From JAAZBG01 sp964390065 (lineage in GTDB: Bacteria; Fibrobacterota; Chitinivibrionia; Chitinivibrionales; Chitinispirillaceae), in assembly GCA_964390065.1 (NCBI GenBank), contig CAYMGX010000005.1, positions 1 to 64,000 on the forward strand: DNA of 64,000 bases, given 5' to 3'. The position numbers were made by a program, and so were the translations under genes. A model generated the notes under the pieces. That model searched no databases. It was not told where the DNA came from and saw nothing but the letters and a program-made list of their open reading frames with translations. Positions 27,107-35,936 of this stretch are shown in pieces; position 1 is the first letter of the stretch; every line of letters starts with the position of its first letter.

Positions 27107-27685
27107 GTGTCGATAGTAACGGTTGTGCTTATTGCGATAGCACTTTCAATGGATGCTTTTGCGGTTTCAATCTCCAGTGGAGTTACGATTTGCAAAATGC
27201 ATTTACGGCATGCACTTAGAATCGCAGCTTTTTTTGGGGGATTTCAGGCATTGATGCCGGTTGCGGGGTGGAGTCTCGGTCGGCTTGCAGCTGATTTTAT
27301 AACAGCGATTGATCATTGGGTGGCATTTGCTTTACTTAGTGTCATTGGCGGGAAAATGCTGTGGGAGGCAATGTTTGACAAAAAGGATGATAATGAACGG
27401 AGTGATCCTCTGAATATCTATATTCTTTTGACGCTTGCGTTTGCTACAAGTATTGATGCTGCAGCGGTTGGAATCAGTCTCTCGTTTCTTAAAGTTGACA
27501 TTATAGAACCATCCATTATTATAGGTATTATTACGTTTTTCATCTCTCTTGCCGGTGTGTTTATCGGGTGTAAATTCGGTGATAAATTCGGCAGTAAAGT
27601 GGAAATAGCCGGCGGCCTTGTATTGATTGGTATCGGGATAAAGATTGTTATCGAGCATCTGTTTTTTAGTCAGCGCGGGATTTAG
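27107..27685 (+). CDS. mntP: Manganese efflux pump MntP
   Basis: 192 residues, six membrane helices. The duplicated MntP signature is clear: ALSMDAFAVSISSGV in helix 1 and AFATSIDAAAVGISLSFL in the second half, with the paired acidic residues (MDAFA and IDAAA) thought to bind Mn2+. FFGGFQALMPVAGW and EIAGGLVLIGIGIKIVIEH also fit the family. It exports Mn2+ from the cytoplasm. The start is a GTG at 27107 with GGAGG 8 bases upstream. I looked for a yybP-ykoY-type manganese riboswitch in the leader and could not recognise one. The gene is monocistronic. Confidence 0.93.
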   Translation: MSIVTVVLIAIALSMDAFAVSISSGVTICKMHLRHALRIAAFFGGFQALMPVAGWSLGRLAADFITAIDHWVAFALLSVIGGKMLWEAMFDKKDDNERSDPLNIYILLTLAFATSIDAAAVGISLSFLKVDIIEPSIIIGIITFFISLAGVFIGCKFGDKFGSKVEIAGGLVLIGIGIKIVIEHLFFSQRGI

Positions 27686-27770
27686 CATTGTTATAAGCGG
27701 CAGTTATGAGATAACGCTTTTTATGATGAGAATATAAAAAATTACTATATAAAAAAACTCAATAAACAAA

Positions 27771-27799
27771 CGGGATAAAACAAGATGTGTTTTATCCCG
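27771..27799. terminator. Bidirectional terminator between mntP and the UbiA-type gene
   Basis: Perfect 11-bp stem CGGGATAAAAC (27771-27781) / GTTTTATCCCG (27789-27799) with a 7-base loop, between convergent genes. T-rich sequence follows on both sides. Confidence 0.75.
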
Positions 27800-27835
27800 T
27801 AATGAATTTTTATTTGTTGCTTCTGATACTAAATG

Positions 27836-28717
27836 TTATTGTATCGAAATAACGATCAGGGCTACTCCACATAAAATCTGTTGCGTATCAATAAGCGGTT
27901 CTGTAATGATTTTTGGAACATTAATTGATTTTAAATAAATTGGAATTGACACAAGCAGTGTCCATAATGTTGTTATAAAAAACAGAAGTATTGTGTTTGT
28001 ATGAAGATAACCAAGATATGATACTATTCCAACAAAAACAGATGCTGCAACAGATATTCCAATAAGAATAAGCCCAGTCATATTTCGACCGAGTATTGCT
28101 GCAATGGTACGTACACCTGCAATCTGATCACCCTCAATGTCACGCACATCACAGGATGTGGTATTAATGAATGTTGTCAAACAGAATGCAAAAATTACAA
28201 CAACAAGATCAAGAGTCGAAGGGGTCATCGTTGTTTCTGTCGATGCTGCTATTGCGAATGGTGTTATTCCCCAAAGTAAACTAACAGAAATATTTTTAAG
28301 TATGACAACATCCTTTAGTCTAAGGAATACAAGTTTGTTGTTTTTAAACCAGGGTACCATTGCCACTGAGTAGATTACACCACAAACGATAAGCACTATA
28401 TGCCACATCGTAAGTAATGAGAAAGAAACAAGCAAAATAAAAGAAATGAAAATCATTGCAATAGGAATTGCAGATAATGATTTTTTTCTCTGGAAATACA
28501 TTCTTTGTTCAGGACAGTTAATGCTGTCTTCATCATCAGTATAGCGATTTAGAAGATAGATGCTGAATGATATTATAACATATGACAAGATAAGGATAGT
28601 ATCAGGCTTTGAATCAAAATATAGTAATGCTCCAAACATCTGAAGTCCTGCTGCAAATGCCAACAGAGCTATTGGTGCAAAAATCTTAAGCCATGATTTT
28701 AAAAACGCTGTACTCAT
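27836..28717 (-). CDS. UbiA-family prenyltransferase
   Basis: 293 residues from the ATG at 28717, preceded by GGAGG; the frame is open further upstream but without a ribosome site. About eight to nine membrane helices. The two Asp-rich regions of UbiA enzymes are recognisable: LNRYTDDEDSINCPEQR (first, in the place of NDxxDxxxD) and TTSCDVRDIEGDQIAGVRTIA (second, DxxDxxGD). The family transfers prenyl chains to aromatic or sugar acceptors in the membrane. The acceptor cannot be deduced. There is no neighbouring quinone, haem or chlorophyll gene. It converges on mntP. Confidence 0.8.
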   Translation of the reverse strand: MSTAFLKSWLKIFAPIALLAFAAGLQMFGALLYFDSKPDTILILSYVIISFSIYLLNRYTDDEDSINCPEQRMYFQRKKSLSAIPIAMIFISFILLVSFSLLTMWHIVLIVCGVIYSVAMVPWFKNNKLVFLRLKDVVILKNISVSLLWGITPFAIAASTETTMTPSTLDLVVVIFAFCLTTFINTTSCDVRDIEGDQIAGVRTIAAILGRNMTGLILIGISVAASVFVGIVSYLGYLHTNTILLFFITTLWTLLVSIPIYLKSINVPKIITEPLIDTQQILCGVALIVISIQ

Positions 28718-28935
28718 TAAACCTCCACAATAAGACGGATTATTCAAAGCTGTGTGTGGTGGGATCGTTACAAGCAATATACTAAATTTTTTTTGTCCTG
28801 CAGTTTTTTTTTTACAAATGCACGGATATTTGTGTTGACAAAATAATATACGTTGTATAAAATGTTTAAAATCGAATAGTTAGTCAGGTGTTCACATAAT
28901 GAGATATATTAAAAAAGAATTATTTTATTCTTAGA

Positions 28936-29022
28936 ATGCTCTTTATAAAGTGTAAACGTATGTTTTATTCAATAGTTATAGTACTTTTAACGGTTTTTAC
29001 AATACCTGCAACAGCCGTTTGA
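28936..29022 (+). pseudogene. Possible remnant of an exported protein gene (signal peptide only)
   Basis: A 28-codon ORF whose product is basic, then hydrophobic, then a signal-peptidase-like end (MFYSIVIVLLTVFTIPATA-V). The stop codon overlaps the first AAGCGCTT site. No good ribosome site is present and no continuation was found in another frame. Could equally be chance. Confidence 0.25.
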
Positions 29023-29248
29023 AGCGCTTAAGTTAACTACCTCAACTGCTAAAGTAAGAAAAATCGGGGAAAGGAAAATTACTTTTGCAGTTAATGGATG
29101 TGTGTCGAACAGTTATTATTTTTGAAGCGCTTAAACTATCTTTCCCGACTGCTTCCATCTTTTTTTAAAAGTAAACCGGTTGAAAGAAACTCACTTTTGT
29201 ACAGGTAATAAATCGTGCACCGGATGGTTCAGGTTAAAGCGCTTAAGT
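29020..29248. repeat. Three spaced TTRAAGCGCTTAARYT palindromic sites
   Basis: AAGCGCTT at 29022-29029, 29125-29132 and 29237-29244. Flanks are conserved beyond the palindrome (TTGAAGCGCTTAAGTT, TTGAAGCGCTTAAACT, TTAAAGCGCTTAAGTT). Spacing is 103 and 112 bases. The central CG with A/T-rich flanks is the layout known for LacI/GalR-family operators. Single AAGCGCTT strings in the cusA and ilvD coding regions lack this context. Confidence 0.5.
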
Positions 29249-29778
29249 TGTTTTTGAAACTGTCCCTTTGTCCGTTTACAAAATATATCAACAAAATCGG
29301 TTTTTTTACACGTGATAAGAGGTATCACCATCATGGTCTGTACAAAAAGCAAAATTTTAGGTACATGGGATGTTTACTTTGCATGTAATAATGCACACAG
29401 TCTGTTTTTCAAAAAGTAAACATGTTCCCTTAAAGTAAATTATTTTTCTTGGCGGTAGTAATTTTAAAGGCAATAATGCTTGATTTTTTCTTGTTCAGCA
29501 AAATATTTGTGCTCTTTACAGGATTTGGCAGATCTGGCATCCTGAGTTTCCTGTCACGTTAAAACCTTTTGTCATCGATTGTGTCCGGTTACGATACCAC
29601 TGTTGGATTACATCTCATCAAATGAGCACTGGTAAAAACTGAAGCCAGAAACTGAAACCGCTCTTTTTACTGCAAAATCGGCAGAATTGGAAAACAATAC
29701 TGGCATGAAGTATATAAATGTGTTAAAATCAAAAATCAATCGTTGGTATAATAAACGGTTATCGAGGCGGAAATATTA

Positions 29779-31494
29779 GTGTACAATTTTGTATTAGAGA
29801 TAGTTTGCGCATTTCTTATGGCCATGAGCCTGATTTTTATTACAATCGAACTACGGGCCCGGTTTGATAGAAGTTTTCTCATTTTTGGGATTTCCAATAT
29901 TCTGCTATCGCTTTTCTGCGGTATAGATTTATGGATACAACCTGAATTTCAAACCTTATACTGGACAAAAATTCAACATATAATAGCTGCGTTTATTCCT
30001 ACTTGTCTGGTCTGGTATCTCCTTTTATTTCTTAATAAGCATCAGGAAAATGTTATAAGAGGAATGTTCTTTTTAAGCATGGTGTTTTCTGTTTTATTTT
30101 TTACCGACATTATGCTGAAACCATCAGCAAAAGAAGTAACCGGAACTTTATTGTATTCTGTCACTTTTGTTCCATTAATATTTGCTTCAATTGTGTATAT
30201 AATATGGCTGCTGATTGTAAATTTCATTCAGAGTAATAAACAGGATCGTAAGGTAATACTATTTCATTTTTTAGGAATAATAGCACTTGCTGCAGGAAGT
30301 GTTCTTGACATTATGACAGTAGTCAGAGGAAAACGGATTATTGCAGAAGTCGCAACGTTTGTAGTGCCCGGGTTGTTACTGTTCGGAGTATTTGTTACAA
30401 TGGTATTTATTGACAGACTTACATCAATTATTAAAGAGCGTGATGTAATGCTCAACAAACTGCAAATCGCATATAAGGAGATGGAGGATGTTCAGTCTCT
30501 CAAGGAGCTGGGGCAATCAAGTGCTATCATAACCCATGAAATCAATAACTACACCTTTTTAATTAATGGCTATGTTCAAATGTTAATGAAACAGCTTACG
30601 TTAACAGATAAGCAGCATCAAATGATGACTACTGTTTTAGATACAATAAGTAAAATGTCAGAATTCAGCAAAGATATATTGAATTTTTCCAAAGCAAAAA
30701 TACTGAGTGATAAACGGCCGATCATGATTTCCAACCTGATAATCCAATGTATACAGTCACATTTTGCTGCGGTGCAAAAAACGTTTAATGTTGATGAGCT
30801 TGATATGAACGCAACGGTACATGGTGACTGGAATAAAATGGAACACGTTTTTGTGAATTTGTTTAAAAATGCAATCGAAGCAGATGCAACACAAATTGCC
30901 ATAAAGACAATTCGAAACGATTCTGTGTTACTACTGGTCGTTGAGGATAATGGTGTGGGTTGCAGTATGGAGCAGCTTCCATCTCTTTTTAAATCTTTTT
31001 ATACTACAAAAAAGGGAAATGGGGGTACCGGACTTGGAATGTGTATCATTCGTTCGATAATTGAGGGACACGGGGGACATATAAACGTATATTCAAAGAA
31101 TATTCTGGACAATAACACGCATGGCCTTTTCTTTACGCTTGCATTTCCGGTATACGAAGAAGAAGATAAAACAATTGATATCAAGGATCAGGTAATTTTA
31201 ATCAAGGATAAGCTTGAAAATTTGTCATCAGTTATCAGGGTATTTCAGAATATTATGGTTAATCCGCACGTCGTCCAGTCTGTTGATGAAATAGTTATTA
31301 AAAAGAGTGATCTTGAAAACTATGTTATCTTTGGTTCACCCGCTTCAATAAGAAGTTTTCAAAAAAAGATTGATGGTACAGGAAAAATGCACATGCTGAC
31401 ATGCAGTGCAAATGGAACAACCTTTGTAGTTAATGAGAATCTGAAAATGATTCATGTACTATCTGAAAAATATATCGTTGAATCTATGGCATAA
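29779..31494 (+). CDS. Sensor histidine kinase with N-terminal 7TM-type region
   Basis: 571 residues. Seven or eight hydrophobic helices fill the first 215 residues, as in kinases with an N-terminal 7TM sensor. A phospho-acceptor helix carries His near residue 253 (SAIITHEINNYTFLINGYVQML). The ATP-binding domain has N box NLFKNAIEADA, G1 VEDNGVGCSM, F box FKSFYTTK and G2 GTGLGMCIIRSIIEGHGG. About 110 further residues (from DIKDQVILIKDKL) form a C-terminal domain I do not recognise; it lacks receiver residues. No response regulator is adjacent, so it is an orphan kinase. Start GTG at 29779 with GAGGCGG upstream. It probably signals a membrane-associated or small-molecule cue. Confidence 0.88.
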   Translation: MYNFVLEIVCAFLMAMSLIFITIELRARFDRSFLIFGISNILLSLFCGIDLWIQPEFQTLYWTKIQHIIAAFIPTCLVWYLLLFLNKHQENVIRGMFFLSMVFSVLFFTDIMLKPSAKEVTGTLLYSVTFVPLIFASIVYIIWLLIVNFIQSNKQDRKVILFHFLGIIALAAGSVLDIMTVVRGKRIIAEVATFVVPGLLLFGVFVTMVFIDRLTSIIKERDVMLNKLQIAYKEMEDVQSLKELGQSSAIITHEINNYTFLINGYVQMLMKQLTLTDKQHQMMTTVLDTISKMSEFSKDILNFSKAKILSDKRPIMISNLIIQCIQSHFAAVQKTFNVDELDMNATVHGDWNKMEHVFVNLFKNAIEADATQIAIKTIRNDSVLLLVVEDNGVGCSMEQLPSLFKSFYTTKKGNGGTGLGMCIIRSIIEGHGGHINVYSKNILDNNTHGLFFTLAFPVYEEEDKTIDIKDQVILIKDKLENLSSVIRVFQNIMVNPHVVQSVDEIVIKKSDLENYVIFGSPASIRSFQKKIDGTGKMHMLTCSANGTTFVVNENLKMIHVLSEKYIVESMA

Positions 31495-31614
31495 AAGCAG
31501 GTTTTGATTATAGATTCACATTCGATTATGAATGATATCGAGTTACCTGTTATATGTGTGCAAAACAGTTGTAATGCGTAACAAAAGTATCCGGGAAATT
31601 TATACAAAGAAATA

Positions 31615-32118
31615 TCAGCAATACCTCAGCGTAATATCCGCTGCCCATGTTTTTATTTTGTCAATATTACGGAAATCACCCTGAGGACTTTTCACCATCT
31701 TTACTATACGACGGGCAAAGAAACCGAGTTTTAAATAATCAACGCCACCGGCAAAAATAGTTGTTTCAATTGGGGTACAGCTGCTAAACGGGGTAAGATA
31801 TGCAGCGCTTTCCTGAATGGTTTTGTCGGTTTCAGTGCGAAGATTCATACATAGTGCAAAGCATACAACCTTTTTGGTTTTCAATATGGGAAGATAGCTT
31901 TTAATAAACGAAAGCATTTCAGGAAGTGGTTTACCCATCCAGATTGCAGAACCGAGAATAATAAGGTCGTAGGATGTGATATCCTTTGCCTTTTTAACAG
32001 GGAGGACATCAATGGTGATCTCTTTTTGTTTCAGTTTCATCTCATGTGCAATAATTGTAGCAGTATCTGCAGTTGAACCACTGCGGCTTGCAAACAGAAT
32101 AAGAACTTTTTTACTCAT
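31615..32118 (-). CDS. Flavodoxin-domain protein (HemG-like)
   Basis: 167 residues. The N-terminal FMN-binding loop LILFASRSGSTADTA, the second strand DLIILGSAIWMGKPLPEM and the third VVCFALCMNL are those of flavodoxin-like proteins of the menaquinone-dependent protoporphyrinogen oxidase type. The C-terminal DYLKLGFFARRIVKMVKSPQGDFRNIDKIKTWAADI is also typical of that group. It binds FMN and transfers electrons in the cytoplasm; whether it works in haem synthesis is open, since no haem genes are near. Start ATG with AAAGGAT. Confidence 0.8.
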   Translation of the reverse strand: MSKKVLILFASRSGSTADTATIIAHEMKLKQKEITIDVLPVKKAKDITSYDLIILGSAIWMGKPLPEMLSFIKSYLPILKTKKVVCFALCMNLRTETDKTIQESAAYLTPFSSCTPIETTIFAGGVDYLKLGFFARRIVKMVKSPQGDFRNIDKIKTWAADITLRYC

Positions 32119-32284
32119 TGATATATCCTTTATGATTTTGCAAAGATAAGCCTGACTGGCACAGCTTTCGCACAGGTCAGTTTACTACAAATTAATTTAC
32201 TGCAGGTGTTTATTCAAATTTTAACTCTGAATCCGGATTATCCAATAGAAAATTGTGAATCCTGGTAATCTGTTGTAAGTAATA

Positions 32285-32312
32285 AATCAGGCAATTGAGG
32301 AATTGCCTGATT
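32285..32312 (-). terminator. Hairpin at the end of the copper-efflux operon
   Basis: Perfect 12-bp stem AATCAGGCAATT (32285-32296) / AATTGCCTGATT (32301-32312) with loop GAGG, about 60 bases after the last gene of the leftward operon. TTATTACTT follows in that direction. Confidence 0.6.
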
Positions 32313-32370
32313 AAAAAATTGAGCATGAATCCTGATGGTATTCATGCATATGATTATACTTTAGTAACCA

Positions 32371-32763
32371 TCAATGCTTCATTGTTGAATGATCCATTTT
32401 GGTTGTTTTTTTGGGAGCTGGCACAGTGGTTTTTGAATCATTCGGAATTGATTCAACTCCCTGACCTTGAGCTTCCAGTTTTTTAATGTATTTATCCGGA
32501 TCCTTTTTTATATCAGCAATACAGGCTGCACAGCAAACATAAATACGCTTTCCATTAATATCAACAAACTGCGATTTATCGATATCTCCTCCATAAACAG
32601 GGCATGTGGTCTGTGGTTGTAGCTGCTTTGCCGGTGCTGACACCTGTTTTTTACTCTTTGAAACATCAGAGGCAGCTGTTTGAGCGAAACTCTGCCCGCT
32701 AAGAAGTACTGTTCCAAGTACCACTAATACTGCTGCCAGACGATTAACTTTTAAGATTGTCAT
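32371..32763 (-). CDS. Exported TRASH/YHS-like metal-binding protein
   Basis: 130 residues. A signal peptide (1-27, LAAVLVVLGTVLLSGQSFA) is followed by a linker and then TTCPVYGGDIDKSQFVDINGKRIYVCCAACIADIKKDP. This Cys...CC-x-x-C arrangement matches YHS/TRASH-type heavy-metal modules that bind Cu or Ag. The tail KKTTKMDHSTMKH is rich in Met and His, again copper-like. It is encoded at the end of the cus-like operon, 184 bases after the pump gene, and probably acts as a periplasmic metal carrier or sponge. AAGGAG lies before the ATG. Confidence 0.8.
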   Translation of the reverse strand: MTILKVNRLAAVLVVLGTVLLSGQSFAQTAASDVSKSKKQVSAPAKQLQPQTTCPVYGGDIDKSQFVDINGKRIYVCCAACIADIKKDPDKYIKKLEAQGQGVESIPNDSKTTVPAPKKTTKMDHSTMKH

Positions 32764-32947
32764 AATTTCTCCTTAAAAATGGTTTATAAAATGTATCTGA
32801 ATTTTTACCATGACCACTTCATGTTGTTTTTCTTTTTATAAAATTTACCTCCGGAGTATCTTTTTTTTCTTGTAGTTTTCTCTCGATCAGTATACTTAAC
32901 TTTTGTACAAATGGTTATCAGATCTTTGATTAACGTTCAATCTGGCA

Positions 32948-35909
32948 TTATTTATCAGAACTATGCAATATGCTGTCAAGAGAATCGTTTTTCACCATAA
33001 TTTCCCTCTTTTTCCACAAAAAGAAAATTGCAGGATATACCAGTAATTCCATGACAACCGAAGTGACAACGCCACCAACCATAGGTGCAGCTATACGCTT
33101 CATTACATCAGAACCCGCTCCATGACTCCATAAAATCGGCAGCAAGCCTGCAATGATAACACATGCAGTCATAATTTTAGGTCTGACCCGTTTTACTGCA
33201 CCATGGTCAATTGCTGCTTTAAGTGATGCGATGGTTAGTGTGCCTTTCGCTTTTGCGTCGTTATAGGCATGTTCAAGATACAGTAACATAATCACCCCGG
33301 TCTCGGCATCAAGCCCGGCAAGTGCAATAAGTCCAACCCAGACTGCAAGACTCGTGTTGTATCCTAATATGTACAGAATCCAGATTGCACCGACAAGTGA
33401 GAATGGTACCGCAAGCAGCACAATCAGTGTTCGTTGAATAGATTTTGTGTTTAAAAAAAGTATCAGGAAAATAATGAACAATGTCATAGGAACAACGACC
33501 ATCAGGCGCTTGTTCATATGTTCCATATATTCAAATTCACCGCTCCATATAATACTGTATCCGGGCGGCAATGTAACACTGTGCGATACGGCTTCGCGTG
33601 CATTTTTGATATAGGTCCCGATATCTATTCCACGGATATCGACAAATACCCACGAATTTGGCCTGCTGTCTTCACTGCGGATAACCATCGGACCGCGGGT
33701 GGTTTCTATTGATACCACCTGACTCAGCGGTACCTGCTGACCGTACGGGGTTGACAAAAGAACTTTTCCGATTGCATCAGCATTGTCACGCAGTTCCCGG
33801 CTGTACCGCAGATTGACAGAATACCGTTCAAGCCCCTCAACAGTAGTTGTTATTGACATTCCTCCGAGTGCCGTTTGAATAACTTTCTGGATATCGCTGA
33901 TATTTAAACCATACCTTGCTGCTTCATCGCGATTGATCTTAATGTCAAGATAATTGCCACCGACAGTACGTTCTGCGAAAGCGCTTGCAGTATGAGGAAC
34001 TNNNNNNNNNNNNNNNNNNNNNNNNNNNNNNNNNNNNNNNNNNNNNNNNNNNNNNNNNNNNNNNNNNNNNNNNNNNNNNNNNNNNNNNNNNNNNNNNNNN
34101 NCCAAAGACCCGTTCAACTTCAGGAAATGATGCGATAATCTTGTCTGTTTGCTGAAGCAGCTCTCTGGCTTTGGTAATTGATACCCCGGGCATAGTAGTT
34201 GGCATATAGAGCAGATCGCCCTCATACAGGGGAGGCATAAACTCTGAACCAAGTTTTTTAAACGGGTAGATGGTTGCTGCTACAACAATAAAAGCAAGAA
34301 CGATAACCAGCTTGTTATGGTGTAATACCCACTTGACAATAGGGTGATACAGGGCTATCAACATTTTGTTAATCGGATTAGCGTGTTCCGGTCTGATTTT
34401 ACCGCGAACAAAATATCCCATAAGGACGGGTACAATAGTTACTGCAAGGACAGCTGCAGCAGCCATTGCATACGTTTTTGTAAATGCAAGCGGCTTGAAA
34501 AGCCGTCCCTCCTGTGCTTCAAGTGCGAAAACCGGAATAAACGAAACGGTGATCACAAGCAGCGACCAGAATAACGCCGGGCCAACCTCCTTTGATGCAT
34601 CAAGAATGATATCCCATTGTCCCTTACGTTCAGAAACAGGTTTGAGTGATTCATGTTCAAAATGTTTATGCGCATTTTCAATCATGATTATTGCAGCATC
34701 AACCATCGCACCGATAGCAATTGCAATTCCGCCAAGCGACATGATATTCGCATTGACACCCTGCATACGCATGACAATGAATGATAAAAGAATCGCTGTC
34801 GGGAGTGTAAAAACTGCTACAAAGGCACTGCGTGCATGAAACAGAAATAAAATGCAGATTAACGCGACAATTGCAATCTCTTCTATTAACTTATGAGACA
34901 GATTTACTATTGCTCTGTCAATAAGACCGGAGCGGTCATACACCGGAACAATCGACACACCATCAGGAAGTCCTGATTTGAGCTCGTTCATTCTCGCCTT
35001 GACATCAGTAATAACTTTCTTGGCATTCTCCCCATACCGCATTATAATAATTCCACCGGCAACTTCACCTTTACCGTCAAGTTCGGCGACACCCCGACGC
35101 ATCTCCGGGCCAATACCGACATGTGCAATATCGCCAATCCTGACCGGTATACCGTTACCCATTCCCATTTTGACAGGAATGCTCTTGATATCATCAATAG
35201 ATTTAATATACCCGAGCCCTCGGATCATGAACTCCATTTCACTGAGCTCAATTACTTCTCCTCCAGCATCAAGGTTGCCGTTTGCTATTGCCATCTCGAT
35301 GTCCGCAATACCAATGTTATACGCCTGCAGTTTTGCCGGATCAACAGTGACCTGATACTGCTTTACATAACCGCCAATACTTGCAACTTCAGAAACACCT
35401 GCGACTGATGATAATCCGTACTTCAGATACCAGTCCTGAATACTTCGCAGTTCTGCAAGTGAGTGTTTGCTTGATGTCAATGCGTATTCATATACCCATC
35501 CCACTCCGGATGCATCAGGACCGAGTGTTGGAATTACTCCGGCGGGAAGTCTTTTTTGTGCATAATTCAAATATTCAAGCACTCTGCTTCTCGCCCAGTA
35601 AATATCGGTTCCATCATCAAAGATCACATACACAAGTGAATAGCCGAAAAACGAATAACCCCGGACAACCCGTGCACCGGGTACGCTTATCAGTGATGTT
35701 GTCAGGGGGTAGGTCACCTGATCCTCAATAATTCTTGGACTCTGACCCTTGTGCTCCGTGTATATAATCACCTGCACATCACTGAGATCCGGAATTGCAT
35801 CAATAGGTGTTGACAACAGAGAGTATGTTCCGTATCCGATTCCCAGTATTGTCAGGAGAATAACAAGTATTCTGTTATGTATCGACCATTCTATTACTTT
35901 TTCAAGCAT
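32948..35909 (-). CDS. cusA: Copper/silver RND efflux pump, CusA-like (interrupted by scaffold gap)
   Basis: N-terminal part 34102-35909 (602 residues) and C-terminal part 32948-34001 (351 residues) are separated by 100 N. The N-terminal part shows EKVIEWSIHNRILVILLT, TPIDAIPDLSDVQVI and the diagnostic TM4 segment NANIMSLGGIAIAIGAMVDA with MIENAHKHFE, typical of Cu/Ag-type heavy-metal RND pumps. The C-terminal part has NRDEAARYGL, GVIMLLYLEHA and VKRVRPKIMTACVIIAGLLPILW. The two parts are in different frames across the N run. Compared with E. coli CusA, about 100 residues are missing, so the real gap is nearer 300 bases. It is a proton-driven trimeric inner-membrane pump, third in the operon after the outer-membrane factor and adaptor. 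Confidence 0.92.
34002..34101. other. Scaffold gap (100 N)
   Basis: Exactly 100 N, the usual placeholder for unknown length. The reading frame is not preserved across it, so its length is not real. Confidence 0.98.
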
Positions 35910-35936
35910 GATAATGCTCCATTAGATAATTGTCAA

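Larger units (their letters stand above)
28718..29778. other. Gene-poor kilobase with repeated palindromic sites
   Basis: About 1060 bases without a supported full-length gene, upstream of the histidine kinase. It contains a 28-codon signal-peptide-like ORF (28936-29022), three AAGCGCTT palindromes in a common context, and an imperfect inverted repeat around GGGATGTTTACTTT (about 29368-29381) and AAAGTAAACATGTTCCC (29415-29431). It may be a regulatory region, an RNA gene or the wreck of an exported protein gene. Confidence 0.45.

Noticed and set aside
33983..33990. AAGCGCTT inside cusA, and another inside ilvD near 54656
   Set aside because: They lack the wider TTRA...TAARYT context of the three intergenic sites and sit in coding sequence.
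33945..34252. Protein ends and starts created by reading through the N run
   Set aside because: Artefacts of a placeholder gap whose length is not a multiple of three.
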